NCBI GenBank assembly: GCA_947304065.1
Contig: CAMZAI010000095.1
Span: 1-10,353, forward strand
Length of the DNA: 10,353 nucleotides
Source of the DNA: an uncultured Clostridia bacterium
Lineage (GTDB): Bacteria; Bacillota; Clostridia; Lachnospirales; Lachnospiraceae
Reading direction: 5' to 3'
Below are positions 1-7,541 of this stretch, in pieces. The notes beneath the pieces are model-generated. The model ran no database searches. It saw nothing but the letters and a program-made list of their open reading frames with translations, and was not told the origin of the DNA. Numbering within the stretch: position 1 is the stretch's first letter; every line of letters begins with the position of its first letter. The position numbers and the translations under genes were made by a program.

Positions 1-1224
1 GAGAGCGCGAGGGCCGCGAACAAAGCGAAATCGAATTTCCTTTCGAATATGTCACATGAGATCCGCACGCCGATCAACGCGATACTCGGAATGAACGAGA
101 TGATCCTCAGAGAGTCGGTAAGCGATACCACGCGCGATTATTCGAACAGTATCAAGAGCGCCGGAAAGACGCTGCTCGGTCTGATCAACGACATCCTTGA
201 TTTCTCGAAGATCGAGGAGGGCAAGCTCGAGATAATCCCCGTGGATTACGATCTGGCCAAAATGCTGCGCGAGCTGGTCGACATGATCGGCAAGCGTGCC
301 GAGGATAAGGGTTTGAAGCTGGAGCTCGATTTCGACAGCAAAACCCCCAGACATCTTCGCGGCGATGAGATCCGCGTTAAACAGATCATCACGAACATCC
401 TGACCAATGCGGTCAAATACACCGAAAAAGGCAGCGTTACGCTGAAGGTCGGTTTTGAGAAGGATCCCGACGATCCGAAAAGTATCCTGCTCGATGTCAA
501 CGTGACGGATACCGGAATAGGTATAAAGCCCGAAGATATGAAGAAGCTCTTCATGAAGTTCGAGAGGATCGAAGAAGAGCGCAACCGTAATGTTGAGGGA
601 ACCGGACTCGGGATCAATATTACCGAGAACCTGCTCAGCCTGATGGGCTCGCACCTGCAGGTGGACAGCACTTACGGCAAGGGCTCGACATTCGGTTTCA
701 AGCTTCCCCAGAGAGTTCTGGACTGGACGGAGCTCGGTAATTACACCGATATCGAGAATGAGACCGCGGAGGCCGAACAGGCGGAAAAGAAGATATTTAC
801 CGCGCCTACCGCAAAGGTTCTCGCAGTCGACGACAATCCCGTCAACCTGATGGTATTCGAAAACCTGCTCAAGCGCACGCAGATGAAGATCGATACCGCA
901 AAGAGCGGCGACGATTGCATCGCGATGACGCGCAGAAAGAAATACGACATCATTTTCCTGGATTACATGATGCCGAAAAAGAGCGGAGTCGAAACGCTGC
1001 ATGAGCTTAAGGCGGAGCAGGCAAACCAGAATGTCGGGACTCCCACGGTCTGCCTTACAGCCAACGCTGTACGCGGAGCGAAGGAAGAGTGCCTGAACGA
1101 AGGCTTTGACGGCTATCTTTCGAAGCCCGTTGATCCCGCGGAGCTTGACGATATGATACGAAATCTTCTTCCGAAAGACAAGATAAGGGAAGAGGAACCT
1201 GAAGATAAAGAAATCAGTAAGTAA
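1..1224 (+). CDS. Hybrid sensor histidine kinase with C-terminal receiver (5' end outside window)
   Basis: The reading frame is open from base 1, and residues upstream of the first in-window ATG (base 49) already read as H-box lead-in (FLSN before MSHEIRTPIN), so the true start and the sensor part lie outside the window. Visible domains in order: HisKA with phospho-accepting His (codon 55-57); HATPase_c with the N box NILTNAVKYT (Asn codon 406-408), G1 box DTGIG (from 508) and G2 box EGTGLGI; an acidic linker; and a receiver with the acidic pair in AVDDN, phospho-acceptor Asp (codon 961-963, FLDYMMP), switch Thr in CLTANA and Lys of SKP (codon 1123-1125). The family autophosphorylates on His and passes phosphate to the receiver Asp. 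All catalytic motifs are intact. No HPt domain follows; the protein ends in an acidic tail. The next gene starts 11 nt downstream, so they are probably co-transcribed. The signal sensed cannot be told from this part. Confidence 0.95.
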   Translation, partial: ESARAANKAKSNFLSNMSHEIRTPINAILGMNEMILRESVSDTTRDYSNSIKSAGKTLLGLINDILDFSKIEEGKLEIIPVDYDLAKMLRELVDMIGKRAEDKGLKLELDFDSKTPRHLRGDEIRVKQIITNILTNAVKYTEKGSVTLKVGFEKDPDDPKSILLDVNVTDTGIGIKPEDMKKLFMKFERIEEERNRNVEGTGLGINITENLLSLMGSHLQVDSTYGKGSTFGFKLPQRVLDWTELGNYTDIENETAEAEQAEKKIFTAPTAKVLAVDDNPVNLMVFENLLKRTQMKIDTAKSGDDCIAMTRRKKYDIIFLDYMMPKKSGVETLHELKAEQANQNVGTPTVCLTANAVRGAKEECLNEGFDGYLSKPVDPAELDDMIRNLLPKDKIREEEPEDKEISK

Positions 1225-1235
1225 GAGGAATACCG

Positions 1236-3287
1236 ATGATTCAGAGAAGAAACGAGAATTTTATCATATTGCTTGTATCGCTGGCTTGCATAGGTCTCAC
1301 GATCGAGAGCATAATGATGGACTGGGAATTCTGGGTTCCCCCGCTCATTGTGATCGGTACGGTATCGCTGTGGGTCATGAACATAACCGAAAAACCGCCG
1401 TTTGAAGTCAGAAAGGTCGCTTATCTGGTCTTTGCAATGCTGACTTCATTGTTCCACGGCGTTCATGAAACCAGCTTTTTCGACGTCTCGATGGTTACCG
1501 TCCTTATGATGGTAGGATTCTCTTTCCTCGGCTGTGTTTACATGATGCACCTGTTCCTTGCGGAGTACACGATCGTAATGATCATACAGCATGTGCTCGC
1601 GCTCAAGGCGGCATCCACAGAATTCTCGGCGCTCAACATATCGAGGATCATACTTCACGCGATGGTCGTGGGCCTGGTCTACGCCTGCTGCGTCAAGGTC
1701 ATCAGGGATCGCCAGGAGGTGGAAGTCTCCACGAAGGAAAAGGACGATCTGATCGAGTCCTACGATGCGGACATGGAGGATTTTCTCTCAAATATCTCGC
1801 ATGAACTCAGAACTCCCGTAAATGTCGTAAACGGAATGTCAGAGCTGCTGATCAAGAAGAACGCGGGCAGCGAAGCGTACAATATCAAAAACGCCGGTAT
1901 CCGTCTGGCGTACCAGATCGAGGATATCCAGGATTATACCGAGTGCAAGCGCAAAAAGGTAATGCTCGAAGAAGAGGATTACATGAGCACTTCGCTGATA
2001 AACGATGTGGTTGAGAGCTTCCGTCTTGTCAATGATTCGGACGCGCTGGAACTGGTAGTGGATCTCGATCCGTCGGTTCCCACGAAGATGCACGGCGACA
2101 TCAAGAAGCTCCACATGATATTCAGGCATCTGCTCGAGAATTCCGTGAAGTTCACAAAGCGCGGCGGTATCTATGTAAGGATGTCGGCGGAGCGCAAGGA
2201 TTACGGAGTGAATCTGTGCATTGAGATGACCGACACGGGCATCGGTATGGACAGGAAGGCCATCCACGCTGTGGCGGAGGGTCTTTATCAGGCGAATAAA
2301 AAGAGAAACCGCAGCTCGGGCGGCATCGGCCTCGGGCTCTATATCGTGTACGGTTTTGCTCACAGGATGAACGGTTTTGTAAAGATCGAGAGCAGAAAGA
2401 ACGGCGGAACGACGGTACGCGTCACGATCCCCCAGAAGACGGTCGACGAGCGGCCGTGTCTTGCGCTGCCCGGCTCATTCTTCGGAGATATACTTTTCCA
2501 CGTAAAAACAGACAAATTTACTGTTCCCAAGGTGCGTGATTTCTACAGCGCTATGGCTTCGAATCTGGCGGTGGGACTTAAGGTGCCGCTTTATTCGGCG
2601 GATTCGGTAAAGGAGATCGAGCGTCTCAGGGAGAAGCTTAACGTTACCTTTATCTTCACGGGCAGAGAGGAATATGAGGAGGATCCCGAGTACTTCGAGG
2701 CTCTCAGCCGTTCGGGCGTGGTAGTGGCGGTCACAACTTCCGCGACATTCAAGCTTCCGCCCGGGAGCAAGGTTATCTCGATGCCGAAGCCTCTGTACGC
2801 TTATCCTGTCATCAAGCTCTTAAACGAGGGTCCCGGCGCGCAGCAGATAAATTTCCGCGAAGAAGACGTAAAGCCTTCATTCAGTAAGGTCAAAGCGCTG
2901 ATCGTTGACGACGAGCCCATGAACCTGATCGTGGCTGCCGGTCTGTTCAAGGATTACGATATGTCGATAGATACCGCGAACAGCGGCGCAGAATCGATAG
3001 AAAAGTTCCGCAGCGGCAATTACGACGTCGTATTCATGGACCATATGATGCCCGAGATGGACGGCGTGGAAGCCATGAAACGCATCAAGAAGACCGCGGA
3101 AGAGATGCATAGGACCATTAAGGTCGTTGCGCTTACCGCGAACGCGGTCTCGGGTGCAAGGGAAATGTTCATGCGCGAGGGCTTTGACGGATTTATCGCG
3201 AAGCCCATCAACATGGCGAACTTCGAGAGGGTTATGCTTCAGGTACTTCCCGAATCAAAGATCGAAAAGGGAGGTAAAAGGGCATGA
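1236..3287 (+). CDS. Membrane-bound hybrid histidine kinase with degenerate plus intact receiver
   Basis: 683 aa. The ATG is preceded by a Shine-Dalgarno-like AGAGGAA (about 1224-1230). Residues 8-155 hold about five or six hydrophobic segments with no clear extracellular sensor domain. A short cytoplasmic linker leads to HisKA with H189 (SNISHELRTP), then HATPase_c with N302 (HLLENSVKFT), G1 at D333-G337 and G2 at 362-367 (GGIGLG). The HisKA second half is divergent (IQDYTE where the neighbours have ILDFSK). Residues about 412-530 look like a receiver fold without the acidic pair and without the phospho-acceptor Asp, but retaining a Lys-Pro (K518-P519). A canonical receiver follows: D558/D559, phospho-acceptor D602 (MDHMMPEMDG), T634 and K656-P657. 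The stop codon overlaps the start of the next kinase gene (ATGA), indicating translational coupling. It is likely a membrane kinase in the same relay as its neighbours; ligand unknown. Confidence 0.95.
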   Translation: MIQRRNENFIILLVSLACIGLTIESIMMDWEFWVPPLIVIGTVSLWVMNITEKPPFEVRKVAYLVFAMLTSLFHGVHETSFFDVSMVTVLMMVGFSFLGCVYMMHLFLAEYTIVMIIQHVLALKAASTEFSALNISRIILHAMVVGLVYACCVKVIRDRQEVEVSTKEKDDLIESYDADMEDFLSNISHELRTPVNVVNGMSELLIKKNAGSEAYNIKNAGIRLAYQIEDIQDYTECKRKKVMLEEEDYMSTSLINDVVESFRLVNDSDALELVVDLDPSVPTKMHGDIKKLHMIFRHLLENSVKFTKRGGIYVRMSAERKDYGVNLCIEMTDTGIGMDRKAIHAVAEGLYQANKKRNRSSGGIGLGLYIVYGFAHRMNGFVKIESRKNGGTTVRVTIPQKTVDERPCLALPGSFFGDILFHVKTDKFTVPKVRDFYSAMASNLAVGLKVPLYSADSVKEIERLREKLNVTFIFTGREEYEEDPEYFEALSRSGVVVAVTTSATFKLPPGSKVISMPKPLYAYPVIKLLNEGPGAQQINFREEDVKPSFSKVKALIVDDEPMNLIVAAGLFKDYDMSIDTANSGAESIEKFRSGNYDVVFMDHMMPEMDGVEAMKRIKKTAEEMHRTIKVVALTANAVSGAREMFMREGFDGFIAKPINMANFERVMLQVLPESKIEKGGKRA

Positions 3288-6200
3288 TCAAAAGATTTAT
3301 CAGATTTATCACCAATACGGTAAAGAATCCCGAGAGAGACTTCTCCGAGAGAGTTTTCGTCCTCTTCTCGATCATCTCAGTGCTGGCTGTTATCGTAGCA
3401 CTTGTCGGGGATATCATCGTCGGCGAGAACATCGGCGAGATCATCACGCTGGTAGCCATTATTCTTCTGGTTCCGCTGATAACATTTACCTGTCTTTATA
3501 AGAACAAGATCAAGCTCGCGATCAGGCTGGTAGTCACCTGTCTGATCGTGGGTATCCTTCCCGCGCTCTTTTTCTTCGGCGGAGGCCTCGAGGGCGGCGG
3601 CGTCTTATGGTTTATCTTTGCGTTCATGTATGTCGGACTGGTGCTTTCGGGCAAATGGAGAAGGGTTATCCTTGTCCTGCTCGTTATCCTTTCGTTCGGC
3701 TGTTATTATGACGCATATTATTATCCCAATATCGTTGTACAGCACTCAAAGGAAGTATTCTATATCGACAACTATATCTCACTGATCCTGGTGGGCTTTG
3801 TGTGCTTCTTCATGACCTGGACACAGAACGGTCTGTACCGCGACGAGAACGCCCGCGCGAAAAAAGAAGCGGAAAGAGCGGAAGAGCTCACAAGGACCCA
3901 GAACAGATTCTTCTCGAGCATGAGCCATGAGATACGTACGCCCATCAATTCGATCCTCGGCCTGAACGAGCTGATCCTGCGAGACCAGAGTTCTTCGGAA
4001 GAGGTCTTAAAGGACGCTGCGGGCATTCAGGGATCGGGCAAGATGCTGCTCGCGCTGATCAACGATATTCTCGATTTCTCCAAGATGGAAGCCGGAAGCA
4101 TGGACATTGTCCCTGTGGATTACCGCGTGGACAATCTGCTCTCCGAGATTGTAAATATGATCTGGCTCAAGGCGCATGACAAGGGACTTAAGCTCGAAGT
4201 CAGCGTGGATCCCAAGGTTCCCGCCGTGCTCTACGGAGACGAGGTCAGGATCAAGCAGATAATGATAAATCTGCTGAACAACGCCGTAAAATACACCGCC
4301 GAAGGTTCGGTCGAGCTCCATATCGAGAGCGAGCTGTCGGATGAGAAAACTGCGTTGCTTCTCATTTCGGTAACGGATACCGGAATGGGTATCAGGAAAG
4401 AGGTTATCCCTTATCTGTTCGATGCGTTCAAGCGTGTCGACGAAGAGAAGAACAGATACATCGAAGGCACCGGACTGGGCCTGAGCATAGTAAAGCAGCT
4501 TGTAGAGCTGATGGGCGGTACGATCACGGTCAACAGTGTTTACGGCGAAGGCACGACCTTTACCGTTACGTTGAAGCAGGGTATTTCCGACAAAACGCGT
4601 ATCGGCGAGCTGAACATCCAGAACCAGCAGCTTGCGAAGCGCAGCCGCTATGAGAGCAGCTTTAAGGCGCCCGAGGCAAAGATCCTTATCGTCGATGACA
4701 ATGAAATGAACCTTGAAGTCGAGAAGAAGCTCCTGCTCGATACGGAGCTTACCATCGACACCGTTATGAGCGGAAGAGCGGCTCTTGAGATGACCGTAAA
4801 GAAACGTTACGATGTGATCCTCATGGACCATCTGATGCCGGAAATGGACGGAATAGAGTGCTTTGAGTGCATCAAGGAGCAGGCGGGCGGCCTGAACCGC
4901 ACGACGCCGGTCGTTGTCCTTACGGCGAACGCGGGAAGCGAAAACCGAGACCTCTACAGCAGAGCCGGCTTCTACGGCTATCTTGTGAAGCCGGTATCCG
5001 GCGAGTCGCTCGAAGAGACGCTGATGAAGTATATCCCGAAGGAAAAGCTGAAGGTTACGGGCAAGATGATGCGTATGAGCGAGGATATCAACACTATGGC
5101 CATGTACGCGAGAAAGGCGCCCGTGATCATTACGACGACGAGCATGGCCGATATTCCCGAAGATATCGCGCAGAGGCTTAACATTCCTGTTCTTCCGTTC
5201 ATACTGCGTACCGATGCGGGCGAGTTCAAGGACGGAAAGCAGCTGGAAGCGGACGAGCTTATCCGGTTCTTCAATGACGGAAAAACCGCGATATCCGGGC
5301 CTCCCGAGGTTGAAGATTTCACCGAATTCTTTGCTTCGGCGCTTAAGCGCGCGCATCATCTGATCCATATCGCGCTCTCGACCAAGATCAGTCAGGAGTA
5401 TGCGAGAGCCTGCGAGGCCGCGAAGTCGTTCGATAATGTTACTGTCATAAATTCGGAGTCTCTTTCCTCATCGACGGGACTTCTGGTGCTTATCGCGTCA
5501 AAGCTGGCGCAGCAGGGCATTCCGGTTGAGAATATAATCGATGAACTTGAAGAGGTAAAGAAGCGTCTCAGATGCAGCTTCGTCATCGATTCCACGGAAT
5601 ACATGACAAAACACAATCTGATAAGCCCGAGGCTGAACAGTCTGGCAAAAGTTCTGAACATTCATCCCTATCTGCGGATGAAGGACGAAAAGGTCGGTCT
5701 GGGGGGCTTCTGGTTCGGCAATATAAAGAGGGCTTACGCGAGTTATGTTCGCAAAGTCTTCCCTGCAAATATCATTCCCGACGAAGAAGTGGTATTCATA
5801 ACTTACGCCGATGTTCCGCTTGAGACGCTGAACTGGATAAAGGAAGAGATCGGTAAGATACAGCATTTCGAGCATGTCGTATTCCAGCAGGCTTCGGCGG
5901 CGATAACCTCCAACTGCGGCCCGGGTACGGTAGGAATACTCTATTTCGTAAAGTCGAACAAGTCATACAACCTCGGTTCGCTGATCGTTTCGGAGGACGA
6001 GGAGGCAGCGTCCGGGAAGGAAGCGGATTACAGCGTGCCGGAGACTGCCGCGGAGAACGCCAAAGCGGCGGAAGAAGACCCGACGCAGCCTGAGCTCAAA
6101 TGGTATCAGAAGCTCGAAGCCATAGACGGAGAGCAGGCGGTAAAGAACAGCGGCTCGGAGGAAGCATTGGCCGCGATACTCAAGATATTCGTCGATTCCG

Positions 6201-6727
6201 TGGATGCCAAGACCAAAGAGATCGAGGATTACTTCTCCGACGAGGACTGGGTGGATTACACGATCAAGGTACATGCGCTCAAGAGCTCGGCAAGGCTTAT
6301 AGGCGCAGAAGTGATCGCCGAGGAGGCGCAGCTTCTGGAAACTGCCGGAAAAGAAGGCAATACGGCCTATATCCTGCAGAAGCATCCCGACTTCATAAAG
6401 GCTTACGAGCAGTTGGGCGAGAGTCTTAAGGAAGCGCTCGGATCGTCTTCGGAAGAAGAGGACAAAACAGAAGAACAGAGTGATAAGCCGGTTGCCGACG
6501 ATAACCTGATGCGGAGCGTTTACGAGGATCTGCGCGGTGCGGCCGAATCCATGGACTGCGATACCATCGGAGTGATCCTTAAGGAAATGAGCGATTACTC
6601 GATACCCGAGGCGGAGCGCGAACGCTTTGAAGCTATACGCGACAGGGCGGACAAGTTTGACTACGACGGGATACTCGCGGTATTGGAGAATAATGGTTTA
6701 TTTTTTCAAAATAAAGGTGTAGAATAG
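3284..6727 (+). CDS. Membrane hybrid histidine kinase-receiver-DegV-HPt fusion protein
   Basis: 1147 aa; the ATG overlaps the upstream stop by 4 nt, with GGGAGG about 10 nt before it. Domains in order: six predicted membrane segments (about 23-47, 50-72, 76-99, 106-123, 125-147, 164-185); a charged, helix-like linker (186-206); HisKA with H215; HATPase_c with N box INLLNNAVKYT, G1 DTGMG (365-369) and G2 EGTGLGL; a receiver with D471/D472, phospho-acceptor D515, T547 and K569-P570; a DegV/EDD-type domain at about 613-888, recognised by the ADIPEDIAQRLNIPVLPF start, FKDG, ISQEY, the VIDSTEYM stretch and the final GPGTVGILYF; an acidic linker; an HPt domain at about 937-1053 with H997 in VHALKSSARLIGA; and a helical tail (1073-1136) of a kind I associate with HPt-ending kinases. 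DegV proteins bind fatty acids or similar lipids (FakB is the best-known case), so this one may couple an internal ligand to phosphotransfer; that coupling is inference. It is the only protein here with an HPt domain. The 3' end is markedly AT-rich. Confidence 0.93.
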   Translation: MIKRFIRFITNTVKNPERDFSERVFVLFSIISVLAVIVALVGDIIVGENIGEIITLVAIILLVPLITFTCLYKNKIKLAIRLVVTCLIVGILPALFFFGGGLEGGGVLWFIFAFMYVGLVLSGKWRRVILVLLVILSFGCYYDAYYYPNIVVQHSKEVFYIDNYISLILVGFVCFFMTWTQNGLYRDENARAKKEAERAEELTRTQNRFFSSMSHEIRTPINSILGLNELILRDQSSSEEVLKDAAGIQGSGKMLLALINDILDFSKMEAGSMDIVPVDYRVDNLLSEIVNMIWLKAHDKGLKLEVSVDPKVPAVLYGDEVRIKQIMINLLNNAVKYTAEGSVELHIESELSDEKTALLLISVTDTGMGIRKEVIPYLFDAFKRVDEEKNRYIEGTGLGLSIVKQLVELMGGTITVNSVYGEGTTFTVTLKQGISDKTRIGELNIQNQQLAKRSRYESSFKAPEAKILIVDDNEMNLEVEKKLLLDTELTIDTVMSGRAALEMTVKKRYDVILMDHLMPEMDGIECFECIKEQAGGLNRTTPVVVLTANAGSENRDLYSRAGFYGYLVKPVSGESLEETLMKYIPKEKLKVTGKMMRMSEDINTMAMYARKAPVIITTTSMADIPEDIAQRLNIPVLPFILRTDAGEFKDGKQLEADELIRFFNDGKTAISGPPEVEDFTEFFASALKRAHHLIHIALSTKISQEYARACEAAKSFDNVTVINSESLSSSTGLLVLIASKLAQQGIPVENIIDELEEVKKRLRCSFVIDSTEYMTKHNLISPRLNSLAKVLNIHPYLRMKDEKVGLGGFWFGNIKRAYASYVRKVFPANIIPDEEVVFITYADVPLETLNWIKEEIGKIQHFEHVVFQQASAAITSNCGPGTVGILYFVKSNKSYNLGSLIVSEDEEAASGKEADYSVPETAAENAKAAEEDPTQPELKWYQKLEAIDGEQAVKNSGSEEALAAILKIFVDSVDAKTKEIEDYFSDEDWVDYTIKVHALKSSARLIGAEVIAEEAQLLETAGKEGNTAYILQKHPDFIKAYEQLGESLKEALGSSSEEEDKTEEQSDKPVADDNLMRSVYEDLRGAAESMDCDTIGVILKEMSDYSIPEAERERFEAIRDRADKFDYDGILAVLENNGLFFQNKGVE

Positions 6728-6734
6728 ATACACC
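6697..6734 (+). other. Two adjacent inverted repeats at the kinase/receiver gene junction
   Basis: The first repeat is TTTATTTT (6697-6704), loop TTC, AAAATAAA (6708-6715): a perfect 8-bp all-AT stem inside the last codons of the large kinase gene. The second begins at the next base: GGTGTA (6716-6721), 7-nt loop, TACACC (6729-6734), spanning the kinase stop codon and ending one base before the Shine-Dalgarno AGGAGG (6736-6741) of the receiver gene. No T-run follows the second stem, so it is not a classic terminator. A role in mRNA processing, stability or translation of the downstream gene is possible, but this is inference. Confidence 0.55.
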
Positions 6735-6751
6735 CAGGAGGAAGTTAGGCA

Positions 6752-7513
6752 ATGAGTGAGCAGAAAAACATTAAGATCCTGTTGTTCCGCTACAGTGTGG
6801 TTGTAAAAGGCATAGAGAGGAACCTGTGCGACCTTAACTATTCGGTTGAAGTCATTACCGAGGATTTCGATTCGATCGAGATGGTTTCGTCTTCCACGAA
6901 TCTGTTTATCGTATATCTTCCCAGTGATATCATGGATGACAGGGTGAAGCTGAAGGAACTCTCGGATGTCTGCAATACCATCAAAAAGCTCGAGCAGAGG
7001 ATGCTGCTCATAGGCGAGACGAAGTACCACTTCGAGCTGTCGCAGGCAGTTCCCGCGATCGACGATTACGGCTGGCTTGACAGACCCGTTGAGAGCGAGG
7101 CTCTCGGTGTTGCGGTCGAGCAGTCCATAAAAGGTACCGTAAGCCATGGCGCGAAAAAGAGAATACTCATCGTTGACGACGATCCTTCTTATGCAGGCAT
7201 GGTCAGGGAGTGGATCAAGGACCATTATAAGGTCGATATCGTGACAAACGGTCTTCAGGCGATCTCTTTCCTGATGAAAAACAAGGTCGATCTCGTTCTG
7301 CTCGATTATGAGATGCCCGGCGTCGACGGCCCCAAGGTACTTAAGATGCTGAGGCAGGAGGCTTCCACGAAGGATCAGAGGATCGTATTCCTTACCGGCG
7401 TCGGCACGAAGGAAGAGGTGGCCAAGGTCATGGAGATGAAGCCCGACGGTTACGTGCTCAAATCGACCACGAGGGACAATCTGATCGCATATATAAATAA
7501 ACAGCTCGGATAA
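6752..7513 (+). CDS. Double-receiver protein (degenerate plus intact REC), no output domain
   Basis: 253 aa. A strong AGGAGG (6736-6741) lies 10 nt before the ATG. Residues about 6-126 have the alternating strand/helix pattern of a receiver (IKILLFRY, FIVYLP, RMLLIG, YGWLDRPVE) but no acidic pair; a Tyr (Y55) sits about where the phospho-acceptor should be, and an Arg-Pro (R111-P112) sits where Lys-Pro is usual. Residues about 136-253 are a full receiver: D142-D144 acidic cluster, phospho-acceptor D185 (LLDYEMPGVDG), T215 (FLTG), and K237 followed by Ser rather than the common Pro. No DNA-binding, GGDEF, EAL, HD-GYP or other output domain follows. By position it is the natural end acceptor of a relay from the preceding kinases through the HPt of the third protein, acting by protein-protein contact or as a phosphate sink; that is inference. 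It is followed 28 nt later by trpS. Confidence 0.9.
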   Translation: MSEQKNIKILLFRYSVVVKGIERNLCDLNYSVEVITEDFDSIEMVSSSTNLFIVYLPSDIMDDRVKLKELSDVCNTIKKLEQRMLLIGETKYHFELSQAVPAIDDYGWLDRPVESEALGVAVEQSIKGTVSHGAKKRILIVDDDPSYAGMVREWIKDHYKVDIVTNGLQAISFLMKNKVDLVLLDYEMPGVDGPKVLKMLRQEASTKDQRIVFLTGVGTKEEVAKVMEMKPDGYVLKSTTRDNLIAYINKQLG

Positions 7514-7541
7514 GGGCTTGAGGAAGAAAAGGGGAAAAAGA

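Noticed and set aside
4007..5368. Long open frame on the minus strand (453 codons)
   Set aside because: It lies wholly antisense to the third kinase, whose plus-strand frame has clear domain motifs; the minus translation shows no recognisable domain and is a codon-bias shadow.
6697..6725. Possible promoter TTTATT-17 bp-TAGAAT before the receiver gene
   Set aside because: The -35 is poor and the region is better explained by the two inverted repeats; not strong enough to list as a promoter.
7518..7541. TTG start for trpS eight codons upstream
   Set aside because: It would add basic residues not seen in the family and overlap the purine-rich ribosome binding region; the ATG at 7542 fits better.
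7514..7541. T-box or attenuator for trpS
   Set aside because: The gap is only 28 nt of purine-rich sequence and cannot hold a T-box or terminator.
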